From Citrobacter amalonaticus Y19 (GTDB lineage: Bacteria > Pseudomonadota > Gammaproteobacteria > Enterobacterales > Enterobacteriaceae), in the NCBI RefSeq assembly GCF_000981805.1, contig NZ_CP011132.1, positions 992,001 to 1,056,000 on the forward strand: a stretch of DNA of 64,000 bases, written 5' to 3'. Positions 36,660 through 45,599 of this stretch are shown here, in pieces. The translations under genes were made by a program, and so were the position numbers. Numbering within the stretch: position 1 is the stretch's first letter; every line of letters begins with the position of its first letter. The notes below the pieces were generated by a model. That model was not told the DNA's origin, ran no database searches, and saw only the letters and a list, made by a program, of their open reading frames with translations.

Positions 36660-38714
36660 ATGGAACTGAAAGCAACCTCTATTGGAAAACGTCTGGCGCA
36701 ACACCCTTACGATCGGGCGGTGATCCTGAATGCCGGCATTAAAGTGTCGGGCGATCGCCATGAGTATCTTATTCCCTTCAATCAGTTACTGGCGATTCAC
36801 TGTAAGCGTGGGCTGGTGTGGGGGGAACTTGAATTTGTACTGCCGGATGAAAAAGTCGTACGACTGCACGGCACCGAGTGGGCTGAAACCCAGCGTTTCC
36901 ATCACCATCTGAATACCCGCTGGCAGCAGTGGAGTCAGGAAATGAGTGACGTCGCGGCCGGCGTACTGCAGGAACAACTGAATTTAATTGCCGTGCGAAC
37001 CGGGCAGAATGCCTGGCTGACGCGCGAGCAGACGACGGGGTTACAGCAGCAGATCCTGCGGGCGTTTGCCGCGCTGCCGCTGCCGGTTAATCGGCTGGAA
37101 GAGTTTGATAACTGCCGTGATGCGCTGCGGCAGTGTCAGGCGTGGCTGAACGATATTGAAGCGTGTCGCCTGCAGCATAACCAGGCATACACCGAAACGA
37201 TGTTGACGGAATACGCTGATTTCTTCCAGCAGGTGGAATCGTCGCCGCTCAATCCGGCTCAGGCCAGAGCAGTAGTCAACGGCGAACATGCTTTGCTGGT
37301 GCTGGCTGGGGCAGGGAGTGGCAAAACATCGGTGCTGGTGGCGCGTGCGGGCTGGCTGTTGGCGCGGGGCGAAGCGGCGGCTGAACAGATCCTGCTGCTG
37401 GCCTTTGGTCGTAAAGCGGCGCAGGAGATGGACGAGCGTATCCGCGAGCGGCTGCATACCGAGGAGATAACGGCGCGGACGTTCCATGCCCTGGCGCTGC
37501 ATATCATCCAGCAGGGTAGCAAAAAAGTCCCGACCATCAGTAAGCTTGAAAACGACACCGCCGCGCGACATAAACTGTTTATCAGTACCTGGCGTCAGCA
37601 ATGCAGTGAGAAAAAAGCGCAGGCGAAGGGGTGGCGGCAGTGGCTGGAAGAGGAGATGCAGTGGACGGTGCCGGAAGGCAATTTCTGGGACGATGAAAAA
37701 CTTCAGCGCCGTCTGGCCTCGCGGCTGGATCGCTGGGTGAGTCTGATGTGCATGCATGGCGGTGCCCAGGCGGAGATGATCGCCAGCGCACCGGAAGAGA
37801 TTCGGGATCTGTTCAGCAAGCGCGTGAAGCTGATGGCACCTTTGTTGAAAGCCTGGAAAAGCGCGTTGAAAGCGGAAAACGCCGTCGATTTTTCCGGTCT
37901 GATCCATCAGGCCATTGTGATTCTGGAAAAAGGGCGTTTTATCAGTCCGTGGAAGCATATTCTGGTGGATGAATTTCAGGATATCTCCCCGCAGCGTGCG
38001 GCGCTGCTGGCCGCGCTGCGTAAGCAAAACAGTCATACCACGCTGTTTGCCGTCGGGGACGACTGGCAGGCCATTTATCGTTTTAGCGGCGCACAGCTTT
38101 CACTGACGACCGCGTTCCATCAGACCTTCGGGGACGGTGACCGCTGTGACCTCGACACCACCTATCGTTTCAACAATCGAATTGGTGAAATCGCTAACCG
38201 CTTTATTCAACAGAACCCGCATCAACTGAAGAAACCGCTCAATAGTCTGACGACGGGAGACAAGAAGGCCGTCACGCTGCTGGACGACACGCAACTGGAT
38301 GCGCTGCTGGATAAGCTTTCCGGTTACGCGAAAGCTGATGAACGAATTCTGGTACTGGCCCGTTACCACCATCTGAAACCGGCCAGCCTCGAAAAGGCGA
38401 CAACCCGCTGGCCGAAGTTGCAGCTTGATTTCATGACCATCCACGCCAGCAAGGGACAACAGGCGGATTACGTCATCATTGTCGGGTTACAGGAAGGGAG
38501 CGATGGTTTCCCGGCGCCGGCGCGTGAATCCATCATGGAAGAGGCGTTGCTGCCCGTCGTGGAAGATTTCCCGGATGCAGAAGAACGGCGGCTGCTTTAT
38601 GTCGCCCTGACTCGCGCCCGCCATCGGGTCTGGTTGCTGTATAACAAAGCGAATCCGTCGCGCTTTGTCGAGGATCTCAAAGACCTGGATGTTCCGGTCG
38701 CGAGGAAAGCGTAA
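36660..38714 (+). CDS. helD: DNA helicase IV (HelD)
   Basis: A superfamily 1A (UvrD/Rep-like) 3'-5' helicase of 684 residues, same length as in E. coli. Walker A is AGAGSGKTSVLVARAGWLL and motif II is LVDEFQDISPQR. Further motifs are GDDWQAIYRFSGA, TTYRFNNRIGE, MTIHASKGQQADYVIIVGL and VALTRARHRVW. It has a family-specific N-terminal extension of about 190 residues. The start is ATG at 36660. A hairpin separates it from convergent mgsA. Confidence 0.97.
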   Translation: MELKATSIGKRLAQHPYDRAVILNAGIKVSGDRHEYLIPFNQLLAIHCKRGLVWGELEFVLPDEKVVRLHGTEWAETQRFHHHLNTRWQQWSQEMSDVAAGVLQEQLNLIAVRTGQNAWLTREQTTGLQQQILRAFAALPLPVNRLEEFDNCRDALRQCQAWLNDIEACRLQHNQAYTETMLTEYADFFQQVESSPLNPAQARAVVNGEHALLVLAGAGSGKTSVLVARAGWLLARGEAAAEQILLLAFGRKAAQEMDERIRERLHTEEITARTFHALALHIIQQGSKKVPTISKLENDTAARHKLFISTWRQQCSEKKAQAKGWRQWLEEEMQWTVPEGNFWDDEKLQRRLASRLDRWVSLMCMHGGAQAEMIASAPEEIRDLFSKRVKLMAPLLKAWKSALKAENAVDFSGLIHQAIVILEKGRFISPWKHILVDEFQDISPQRAALLAALRKQNSHTTLFAVGDDWQAIYRFSGAQLSLTTAFHQTFGDGDRCDLDTTYRFNNRIGEIANRFIQQNPHQLKKPLNSLTTGDKKAVTLLDDTQLDALLDKLSGYAKADERILVLARYHHLKPASLEKATTRWPKLQLDFMTIHASKGQQADYVIIVGLQEGSDGFPAPARESIMEEALLPVVEDFPDAEERRLLYVALTRARHRVWLLYNKANPSRFVEDLKDLDVPVARKA

Positions 38715-38717
38715 GCA

Positions 38718-38739
38718 GCAGGCGACGAATGTCGCCTGC
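38718..38739. terminator. Hairpin between convergent helD and mgsA
   Basis: A perfect 9-bp stem GCAGGCGAC / GTCGCCTGC with a GAAT loop. It lacks a long T run on either side, so termination strength is uncertain. Confidence 0.65.
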
Positions 38740-38745
38740 GAGAGA

Positions 38746-39207
38746 TTACTTGAGACGTTCAGCCAGATAACGCGGGTAGTCCGGGATGAGCACGTCGACA
38801 TCATCGTTGAAGTGTGGCGACTGGATGATGAAATCCGCCGTGGCAACGTTGGTGGCGACGGGGATATTCCAGACGGTTGCCAGACGGAGCAGCGCTTTCA
38901 CATCCGGGTCGTGCGGAACGGCGTTAAGCGGATCCCAGAAGAAAATCAGCACATCAATTTTGCCTTCAGAAATCAACGCGCCAACCTGCTGATCGCCGCC
39001 CATCGGACCGCTCAGCATGGCGTTAACGTCCATATTCGTTGCGCGTTGAATGAGATTTCCGGTTGTCCCGGTCGCGTAGAGCACATGCTTTTCCAGCAAC
39101 GGCTGGTGGCGTTCAACCCAGCTCATCAACATTTTTTTGCAGTGATCGTGTGCAACCAGCGCAATATGCTTACGCGCCGGCAAAGTGCGAGTCGTCAGTT
39201 CCATCAT
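38746..39207 (-). CDS. mgsA: Methylglyoxal synthase
   Basis: Converts dihydroxyacetone phosphate to methylglyoxal and phosphate, a bypass of lower glycolysis when sugar phosphates accumulate. 153 residues; phosphate- and substrate-binding segments LVAHDHCKKMLMSWVERH, ATGTTGNLIQ and LSGPMGGDQQVGALI, the last carrying the catalytic aspartate. Length within one residue of E. coli MgsA. The glyoxalase gene gloC, which acts on the product after glutathione addition, is elsewhere in the window. Confidence 0.97.
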   Translation of the reverse strand: MMELTTRTLPARKHIALVAHDHCKKMLMSWVERHQPLLEKHVLYATGTTGNLIQRATNMDVNAMLSGPMGGDQQVGALISEGKIDVLIFFWDPLNAVPHDPDVKALLRLATVWNIPVATNVATADFIIQSPHFNDDVDVLIPDYPRYLAERLK

Positions 39208-39297
39208 TCAGTTCCATTGTGGGTTTTGCTACAGAGTACTGAATGTGCCTGACGCTGCAAGAGAAAGACGAAAAAAAAGCCGGATGCGTCGAAGACA

Positions 39298-39960
39298 TCA
39301 TGAAGAGGGTTGTTTCTCCGCCCACTGCAGAAAGCTGTTGCGGGTTTGCGGATCTGCCTGGCGAAACCAGTATTTCAGGCGCTGTTCTGTGAGTGTCTGA
39401 GATTGCGGCGGAATGGTATCCAGTTCTGAGACCCCCGAAAGCAGGGTACTGTCGTCGGCCATCATCGTGGCAAACTGGGGTAAGGAGGCGCGTTGTGCCG
39501 ATTTATTGTAGCGCTCCGTTTCTGCTTCAAAATCAATGATTTTTGTTTTTGAGGTAATGGAGAGGATATCCAGTTGTACCGGGATTGGCATCGCGTTGCC
39601 ATCCAACAGTTCCAGACGCGGCGCGGCATCGAAATGGCTGGCTTCGCGGTCGCTTTCCAGGCGCGGGAGATGGAAATTGACCTGGCCCACACGTTGAGTG
39701 TCAAAACTTACCACCAGCGGTGGGGAAATGTAGAGCTGTTCCTCATGGCTGGAGAGACTGATGGTCTTCTCAACCCGAAAAACGAGTTGATGCGGACCGT
39801 TGTCGAGTTCAATGCTGTCCGCGCCGCGCAGGAGTGAGCTGGAAACCTTTTTGCCGTCCAGTACCAGCAGGTCAATATCGGTTGAAAGACGAAGAGTGGT
39901 AGCGAAAACCGTGACCGGCAAACAGAGGGCAATCATCAGGGTCACAGTGCCGGTTTTCAT
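39298..39960 (-). CDS. csgI: Periplasmic DUF2057 protein YccT (CsgI)
   Basis: A secreted protein of 220 residues. The start at 39960 (MKTGTVTLMIALCLPVTVFA) supplies a clean signal peptide and follows GGGTTCTCCT-type spacing with AGGAGAACCC on the coding strand; the longer frame is rejected. The DUF2057 body matches E. coli YccT, reported to restrain curli (CsgA) polymerisation in the periplasm. Transcribed alone, divergent from yccU. Confidence 0.88.
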   Translation of the reverse strand: MKTGTVTLMIALCLPVTVFATTLRLSTDIDLLVLDGKKVSSSLLRGADSIELDNGPHQLVFRVEKTISLSSHEEQLYISPPLVVSFDTQRVGQVNFHLPRLESDREASHFDAAPRLELLDGNAMPIPVQLDILSITSKTKIIDFEAETERYNKSAQRASLPQFATMMADDSTLLSGVSELDTIPPQSQTLTEQRLKYWFRQADPQTRNSFLQWAEKQPSS

Positions 39961-40132
39961 AGGGTTCTCCTGTCCAAAGACCGCCGGGTAAGAATGTATC
40001 AAAATTTTTCGACAATCATGTTTACTAACATATAGACATATTTTGGCGTTTTGCTCTCATACTTACGGGTGGGACGCATGGTTGGGTTGTCAGGATTGTC
40101 GTACACTTTGCAAAACAGCCTGGAGAATGATG

Positions 40133-40546
40133 ATGAAAGAGACCGACATTGCTGGCATTTTGACCTCGACCCGTACCATTGCCCTGGTTGGCGCAAGCGA
40201 TAAACCCGATCGCCCAAGTTACCGTGTGATGAAGTATTTGCTCGATCAGGGCTATCACGTGATTCCGGTTTCTCCGAAGGTCGCCGGGAAAACGCTGCTG
40301 GGCCAGCAGGGATATGCGACGCTGGCGGATGTGCCGGAAAAAGTGGACATGGTCGATGTGTTCCGCAATTCAGAAGCGGCATGGGGTGTTGCTCAGGAGG
40401 CGATTGCGATTGGCGCGAAAACGCTGTGGATGCAACTGGGCGTGATCAATGAGCAGGCGGCGGTGCTGGCGCGCGAAGCGGGTCTGATGGTGGTGATGGA
40501 TCGCTGCCCGGCAATTGAGATCCCACGGCTGGGGTTGACGAAGTAA
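40133..40546 (+). CDS. yccU: CoA-binding domain protein YccU
   Basis: A small Rossmann-fold protein of the succinyl-CoA synthetase-like CoA-binding family (RTIALVGASDKPDRPSYRVM, YHVIPVSPKVAG, DMVDVFRNSEAAWGVAQEA). Three ATGs stand in a row at 40127, 40130 and 40133. The last is best spaced (7 bases) from GGAG and gives 137 residues as in E. coli. Its biochemical role is not known. A terminator separates it from hspQ. Confidence 0.92.
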   Translation: MKETDIAGILTSTRTIALVGASDKPDRPSYRVMKYLLDQGYHVIPVSPKVAGKTLLGQQGYATLADVPEKVDMVDVFRNSEAAWGVAQEAIAIGAKTLWMQLGVINEQAAVLAREAGLMVVMDRCPAIEIPRLGLTK

Positions 40547-40552
40547 GTTAAC

Positions 40553-40582
40553 AGGCCCGATAGCAATGCGCCATCGGGCTTT
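40553..40582. terminator. Terminator between yccU and hspQ
   Basis: AGGCCCGAT…ATCGGGCTT with an 11-base loop between convergent yccU and hspQ, and short T/A stretches outside. Confidence 0.75.
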
Positions 40583-40590
40583 AATCAGAA

Positions 40591-40908
40591 TCAGTTACGT
40601 AGGCGAGGCGCCTGCAACTGTTTGCGAATGGTCTGAGCAAGCTCATCCATCGAGGGCTGTTCAGGATGTTCGTCCTGCGTTTCGCTGCTTAGCTGCGCTT
40701 CGGCAAGATAGGTATGTACCGGACGACCATCATCATCTTCCATCACCACGTGATACCACGGAGCGGCGCGAAGCTCGTCGTTGACCGCCAACTCATCAGG
40801 TGACGGTTCCGCAAGCGAATAGACCGGGTCGATATCCACGACCACTCCGAGATATCCTAACAGGGAATGGCGGACCTGCTGGCCGATACCGAATTTGCTG
40901 GCAATCAT
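40591..40908 (-). CDS. hspQ: Heat shock protein HspQ
   Basis: A 105-residue protein of the YccV (hemimethylated DNA-binding) family; in enterobacteria it acts in proteolysis as a Lon substrate and specificity enhancer. The start at 40908 (MIASKFGIGQQVRHSLLGYL) equals the E. coli start; the upstream in-frame ATG would add seven residues. Downstream of rlmI on the same strand with a 57-base gap. Confidence 0.95.
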   Translation of the reverse strand: MIASKFGIGQQVRHSLLGYLGVVVDIDPVYSLAEPSPDELAVNDELRAAPWYHVVMEDDDGRPVHTYLAEAQLSSETQDEHPEQPSMDELAQTIRKQLQAPRLRN

Positions 40909-40965
40909 AGTCACCTCCCGGGAAATCATTACCTTCGATATGAGGGTAAAATTCCACTTTTCAAG

Positions 40966-42177
40966 TTACATGACGCGACAGGCAAACCCTTTGAGATACA
41001 GCCCTTCCGGGTAGGTAGCGATCACAGGATGATCGGCGGCCTGACGGAACTGCTCTATAAATTGTACATCACGACCCGCATCAATTGCGGCATCGGCGAT
41101 GATTTTCTGAAATAAATCTGTCGTCATCAGACCGGAGCAGGAGAACGTCAGCAGCACGCCGCCCGGATTCAGCAACTGGATAGCCAGCATGTTGATATCC
41201 TTGTAACCCCGGCACGCCCCCATCAACTGGCTTTTGTTTTCGACAAACTTCGGCGGATCCATCACGATGACATCAAATTTCTCGCCGTGGTCGCGATAGG
41301 TCCGTAACAGTTTGAAGACGTCGTCACGGACAAATTCAGCTTTGCTGAGATCGAGTTTGTTCAGTTCGACGTTCTGTTTCGCAATATCCAGCGCTTCCTG
41401 GGAAGTATCGACGCTGATCACCTGGCGGCAACCGCCCATCAGCGCGGAAACGGCAAAACCCCCGGTGTAGGAGAAACAGTTGAGCACCCGTTGATTGTCG
41501 ACATAGCGGCGCGTTGCCAGACGACTGTCGCGCTGATCGAGGTAATAGCCGGTTTTGTGACCGCCCTGAATATCGACCAGCAGCTTCATACCGTGTTCTT
41601 CGATTGGCAGCAGTGCAGGGGGAAGCTCACCGGTAACCGGGCCCTGCGTCAGCGCCATCCCCTCTTTTTTACGCACCGCGACATCGCTACGATCGTAAAT
41701 CGCACATTCCGGGTAGAGCGTTTGCAGCGCGCTAATCAACGCAGCACGCTGGTATTCCGCCCCGGCGCTGAGCAGTTGCAGCACCAGGAAATGACCAAAG
41801 CGATCGATGGTCACGCCCGGCAAGCCGTCGGACTCTCCGGCTATCAGACGGTAGCTGTCCAGCCCATCTTTTTTCGCCAGCCAGTCGCGCCATTGCTGCG
41901 CCTGTTGCAGACGACGGGTGAAGAAGGCGATATCGACAGACTCGGATTTGTCGAAGGTCCAGACGCGTGCGCGGATTTGTGACGCCGGGGAAAAGGCGCC
42001 ACGGGCTATCCATTTACCCTGATGGTCAACGATGTCGATGGTTTCACCGAGGTTGGCTTTACCTTCCATGCGGGCAACGGCACCGGAAAAGACCCACGGA
42101 TGGCGACGAAGTAACGATTTTTCGCGCCCTTTGGCTAACACAAGGCGGGGATATTGAGGAAATGAAGATTCAGTCAT
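40966..42177 (-). CDS. rlmI: 23S rRNA m5C1962 methyltransferase RlmI
   Basis: A SAM-dependent methyltransferase with an N-terminal PUA domain (RLVLAKGREKSLLRRHPWVFSG), a central linker domain and a Rossmann domain with LNCFSYTGGFAVSALMGG, MDPPKF and the catalytic cysteine in LTFSCSGLM. The start at 42177 (MTESSFPQYPRLVLAKG) gives 403 residues. This seven-residue longer N-terminus is the Salmonella-type form; E. coli has 396. Confidence 0.96.
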   Translation of the reverse strand: MTESSFPQYPRLVLAKGREKSLLRRHPWVFSGAVARMEGKANLGETIDIVDHQGKWIARGAFSPASQIRARVWTFDKSESVDIAFFTRRLQQAQQWRDWLAKKDGLDSYRLIAGESDGLPGVTIDRFGHFLVLQLLSAGAEYQRAALISALQTLYPECAIYDRSDVAVRKKEGMALTQGPVTGELPPALLPIEEHGMKLLVDIQGGHKTGYYLDQRDSRLATRRYVDNQRVLNCFSYTGGFAVSALMGGCRQVISVDTSQEALDIAKQNVELNKLDLSKAEFVRDDVFKLLRTYRDHGEKFDVIVMDPPKFVENKSQLMGACRGYKDINMLAIQLLNPGGVLLTFSCSGLMTTDLFQKIIADAAIDAGRDVQFIEQFRQAADHPVIATYPEGLYLKGFACRVM

Positions 42178-42389
42178 ACGAGCAACCTCACACAAACAGT
42201 GATGCGAGCCGGGTGTCTATTCCAGCCTGATACCGTTAAAACAAAATGGCGCGTAGGGTAGCACAGATGTGGGATGCAATCATTAGCGCAGACGGTGAGC
42301 ATTTCGGCACAAACTGAAAGCGGAGAGGCACAATTTCCCGGGGGCGCGCCTGATAGATTGTCATTTTCTAATCTGAATAAGGAAATACA

Positions 42390-42938
42390 ATGAAAATGTC
42401 ATCTTGTCTGACGGCGACTGTGCTGGCGACGCTCAGTTTTGGTACATCTGCCTCTTCGGCGTTCAGCCTTGGCAGTACAGATATTCCCGAGAATCTCGTG
42501 TTAACGCAAAAACAGACCTTTAATGGATTTGGCTGTGAAGGCGGAAATATCTCCCCGCAGCTGCACTGGCAAAATGCGCCTGAGGGAACCAAAAGCTACG
42601 CCATCACTGTGTTTGATCCTGATGCGCCTACGGGAAGTGGGTGGTGGCACTGGACGGTCGTGAATATTCCGGCAAGTATTCATGCTCTCCCATCGGGTGT
42701 GAAAATGGAAACCGTGGCGGCGGGGATTGTTCAGGGGCGTAATGATTTTGGTTATGCTGGGTTTGGTGGCGCCTGCCCACCCGTCGGGGATAAGCCGCAC
42801 CGTTATCAGTTCACCCTATGGGCACTCAATACCGATGCCTTACCCATCGACCACAATGCGAGCGGTGCGCTGGTGGGATTTATGCTTAACAGTCATGTCA
42901 TCGCCAAAGCGGAATTGACTGCCACGTACGGAAGATAA
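42390..42938 (+). CDS. Secreted YbcL/YbhB-family (PEBP-like) protein
   Basis: A 182-residue protein of the phosphatidylethanolamine-binding/Raf kinase inhibitor-like family, close to E. coli YbcL of prophage DLP12. A signal peptide (MKMSSCLTATVLATLSFGTS, cleavage near ASSA) directs it to the periplasm. PEBP hallmarks are FDPDAPTGSGWWHWTVVNIP and GRNDFGYAGFGGACPP…DKPHRYQFTLWAL, including ligand-site Asp, His and Tyr residues. In uropathogenic E. coli a YbcL variant dampens neutrophil migration; function here is unknown. It is absent from this position in E. coli K-12. The AraC-type gene downstream is 15 bases away and likely co-transcribed. Confidence 0.88.
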   Translation: MKMSSCLTATVLATLSFGTSASSAFSLGSTDIPENLVLTQKQTFNGFGCEGGNISPQLHWQNAPEGTKSYAITVFDPDAPTGSGWWHWTVVNIPASIHALPSGVKMETVAAGIVQGRNDFGYAGFGGACPPVGDKPHRYQFTLWALNTDALPIDHNASGALVGFMLNSHVIAKAELTATYGR

Positions 42939-42953
42939 ACAGAGGATAACACG

Positions 42954-43742
42954 GTGCAGGACGTTCATTTTCAACATAATGTTCTAACGACAGCAGAGGT
43001 GCGTTCCAGCCAACGTCATCGCTTGCATCGTGTTAAGCTTTTCTCGGCTGCAATCTGCCATATCACACAGGGCAGTAAAGTCATTATGCAAGAGGGGAAT
43101 CGCCTTGTTGCAAAACCGGGCGAGTTAATCATCATTCCGGCAAACACGTCGCTGGAGATTATTAATCAACCCGGGCAGGGCGGCTTTCGTTCAGATCTCC
43201 TGTTGCTTTCGCCAGACATGATTTCCGCATTTAAAAAAACCTATGTTAAGGATTTTCCGCCCGCCACGCTGACCTCTTTATGTACGCCGATGAACTCCAG
43301 TCTGGCGTTTATGTGGACGAATTTACTTTCCGCTGTGCGTCAGGAATTGCCGGTTGAGTTGCAGGCACATCAGGCAATGGGACTATTACTTGCACTGTTG
43401 CATGAAGGGGCAATCGGTCCACTTCTTATCGAGCGCGGTTACACGCTAACAGAACAGGTGCGCCAACTCATTATGTTGGCACCTGCTAAGCTTTGGAGAG
43501 CACAGGATATTGCCCAGCGTTTAGCCGTGGGAACCTCTACGTTGCGCAGACGACTCCAGCAAGAATCGCAGAGCTACCGACAGATTGTTGAAGAGGTCCG
43601 TATGTCTTATGCGTTGTCTCAATTGCAGTCGACGACGTTACCAATAGGAGAGGTCGCAGTGCGCTGCGGCTATCTTTCAGGCTCGCGATTTACGGCGAGA
43701 TTTAGCCAATATTACGGATGCTTGCCGAAACAGGTACGTTAA
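42954..43742 (+). CDS. AraC-family transcriptional regulator
   Basis: A 262-residue regulator with an N-terminal cupin-like sensor region (residues about 20–130: QGSKVIMQEGNRLVAKPGELIIIP) and a C-terminal double helix-turn-helix (about 165–262: WRAQDIAQRLAVGTSTLRRRL … EVAVRCGYLSGSRFTARFSQYYG). The start is GTG at 42954, preceded by AGAGGA. The pairing with a YbcL-like gene parallels ybcL–ybcM in DLP12. Ligand and targets unknown; control of the upstream gene is inference. Confidence 0.85.
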   Translation: MQDVHFQHNVLTTAEVRSSQRHRLHRVKLFSAAICHITQGSKVIMQEGNRLVAKPGELIIIPANTSLEIINQPGQGGFRSDLLLLSPDMISAFKKTYVKDFPPATLTSLCTPMNSSLAFMWTNLLSAVRQELPVELQAHQAMGLLLALLHEGAIGPLLIERGYTLTEQVRQLIMLAPAKLWRAQDIAQRLAVGTSTLRRRLQQESQSYRQIVEEVRMSYALSQLQSTTLPIGEVAVRCGYLSGSRFTARFSQYYGCLPKQVR

Positions 43743-43802
43743 TGTTATTCACATAACCATGTGAGGTTACGCTCATCGTTTTCGATAAGAAGGAGAACAG
43801 CC

Positions 43803-44084
43803 ATGGCGAGAGTCTGCATTATCGCGTGGGTTTACGGCCGAGTTCAGGGCGTGGGATTTCGCTATACCACGCAGCATGAGGCGCGGCGACTGAGTTTAAC
43901 CGGCTATGCGAGGAACAGGGATGATGGCAGCGTAGAGGTTGTCGCCAGCGGCGAAGCGGAGCAGGTCGATACATTACTGAAGTGGCTCAAAGACGGCGGC
44001 CCGAGTTCAGCCCGGGTAGACAGAGTGCTGAGTGAGCCGCACCGTCCTCGTGAGGAATTCACCGGTTTTAGTATTCGCTATTAA
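43803..44084 (+). CDS. yccX: Acylphosphatase YccX
   Basis: Hydrolyses carboxyl-phosphate bonds of acylphosphates. The start at 43803 (MARVCIIAWVYGRVQGVGFRY) follows AGGAGAACAGCC and gives 93 residues. Catalytic arginine (in GRVQGVGFRY) and asparagine (in GYARNRDDGSVEV) are present. The longer frame has no support. It overlaps the convergent tusE by 4 bases. Confidence 0.95.
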   Translation: MARVCIIAWVYGRVQGVGFRYTTQHEARRLSLTGYARNRDDGSVEVVASGEAEQVDTLLKWLKDGGPSSARVDRVLSEPHRPREEFTGFSIRY

Positions 44085-44410
44085 ATACACTTCACCGGTT
44101 TTGGCAGGCCAGCAATTTTGGTGGCCTGTTTCGCCGGACCTTTCGGGAACAGGCGATACAGATAACGGCTGTTGCCTTTCTCCTCGCCAAACTTATTCGC
44201 CATCGCCTTGACCAGCATGCGAATCGCAGGCGAGGTATTAAACTCCAGATAGAAGTCACGAACAAAACGCACCACTTCCCAATGTTCCGGGGAGAGGGTG
44301 ATTCCCTCGTTTTCAGCAATGACTACCGCCATCGGTTCGCTCCACTGCGCACTCTCTTTCAGATAACCGTCGGAGTCGGTAGCGATTTCTTTACCTTCAA
44401 AGATCAACAT
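44081..44410 (-). CDS. tusE: Sulfur relay protein TusE
   Basis: A DsrC-like sulfur carrier of 109 residues that accepts persulfide sulfur from TusBCD and passes it to MnmA for 2-thiouridine synthesis at tRNA position 34. The swinging C-terminal arm has the active cysteine at the penultimate position (KPVKCI, Cys108). Near identical to E. coli TusE. Convergent with yccX. Confidence 0.97.
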   Translation of the reverse strand: MLIFEGKEIATDSDGYLKESAQWSEPMAVVIAENEGITLSPEHWEVVRFVRDFYLEFNTSPAIRMLVKAMANKFGEEKGNSRYLYRLFPKGPAKQATKIAGLPKPVKCI

Positions 44411-44454
44411 AATTCTTCACTGCGTTAGACAACCTGGCGGCAGTTTACCAAAAA

Positions 44455-44480
44455 ACAAAGCCCCGCATAAGCGGGGCCGG
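44455..44480 (-). terminator. Rho-independent terminator of yccA
   Basis: On the minus strand GCCCCGC-TTAT-GCGGGGC then TTTGTTTTTT. It lies between the yccA stop and the tusE start. Confidence 0.88.
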
Positions 44481-44499
44481 GTGTCATGCGTTGTTGCCG

Positions 44500-45159
44500 T
44501 TAATCGCGGCTGGCGAAGCCCAGAATGCTGAGCAGGCTGATAAAGATGTTGTACAGCGAAACGTAGAGGCTAACCGTTGCGCGGATGTAGTTAGTCTCAC
44601 CGCCACGGATGATGTTGCTGGTTTCAAACAGGATTGCGCCTGAAGAAATAAGGATAAACACCGCGCTGATAGCCAGATGCAGCGCTGGCAGTTGCAGGAA
44701 GATGTTCGCTACCATGCCAATCAGTACCACCACGATACCGGCCATCAGCATACCGCCGAGGAAGGACATGTCTTTACGGGTAGTCAGCACGTAGGCAGAG
44801 CAGCAGAAGAACACCAGCGCGGTACCGCCCAGCGCCATACCGATCACGTCGCCCATCCCTGCGGACAGGTAAGCGTTCAGAATCGGCCCGAGGATGTAAC
44901 CGAGGAAGCCGGTGAAGGCAAACGCGGAAATAATACCGGTTGGCTTGTTCGCCGTTTTATAGGTCAGGAACATCAGCCCGTACATCCCCACCAGCGTCAG
45001 AATCAGACCCGGAGAAGGCAGCATCAGCACGGTGCTGGCGGTAGCGGTGATCGCCGAAAACGCCAGCGTCAGGCTCAGTAGAAAATAGGTATTGCGCAGC
45101 ACTTTGTGCGTGCTGAGTAGCGATGTACGGTCATGTGATGAACTAACAATACGATCCAT
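44500..45159 (-). CDS. yccA: BAX inhibitor-1-like FtsH modulator YccA
   Basis: A seven-transmembrane inner membrane protein of 219 residues. In E. coli it is a substrate and modulator of the FtsH protease and protects a jammed SecY translocon. The segments are evenly spaced (NTYFLLSLTLAFSAITAT … YVSLYNIFISLLSILGFASRD), and the cytoplasmic N-terminus (MDRIVSSSHDRTSLLSTHK) is intact. Monocistronic, divergent from the tRNA-Ser gene. Confidence 0.96.
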   Translation of the reverse strand: MDRIVSSSHDRTSLLSTHKVLRNTYFLLSLTLAFSAITATASTVLMLPSPGLILTLVGMYGLMFLTYKTANKPTGIISAFAFTGFLGYILGPILNAYLSAGMGDVIGMALGGTALVFFCCSAYVLTTRKDMSFLGGMLMAGIVVVLIGMVANIFLQLPALHLAISAVFILISSGAILFETSNIIRGGETNYIRATVSLYVSLYNIFISLLSILGFASRD

Positions 45160-45433
45160 GAGTCACTCTCTTATGACAGATGTAATTAATGATGGAGCAT
45201 AATGAAAACACAGGCGCGCACACAGCGCTTTTACCCATCTTTACTCATTTGATCTAAATCAGGTTTCATCGTGGATTATGGCGAATGGCTGATAAAGCGT
45301 GAGTGTTGTGCTGAATAAATGGTCAATCTGTTGTTATTTCAGGCTATTAACAGCATTTTGACTGTTTTTCAGGCAAACGAACACATTCGGGCTTTACACG
45401 GCGCATTGGGATGTTTATAGTGCGCCTCATTCC

Positions 45434-45521
45434 GGAAGTGTGGCCGAGCGGTTGAAGGCACCGGTCTTGAAAACCGGCGACCCGAAAGGGTTCCAGAGTT
45501 CGAATCTCTGCGCTTCCGCCA
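45434..45521 (+). tRNA. serT: tRNA-Ser (anticodon TGA)
   Basis: An 88-base class II tRNA with encoded CCA. The acceptor stem GGAAGTG pairs with CGCTTCC (one G-U), discriminator base G. D-arm GGCCGAGCGGTTGAAGGC, anticodon loop CTTGAAA giving TGA, long variable arm CGACCCGAAAGGGTTCC, and T-arm AGAGTTCGAATCTCT. It sits after yccA as serT does in E. coli and marks the boundary between core gene order and accessory genes. Confidence 0.97.
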
Positions 45522-45525
45522 GATT

Positions 45526-45564
45526 AAACAAGGGGTTACCGAAAGGTAGCCCCTTTGTTTTTTT
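45526..45564 (+). terminator. Rho-independent terminator of serT
   Basis: AAACAAGGGG-TTACC-GAAA-GGTA-GCCCCTTTGTTT followed by T residues, 4 bases after the tRNA CCA end. Confidence 0.9.
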
Positions 45565-45599
45565 GGCTGTTGATATTATGAATATCGCAAGCCCGGGTC

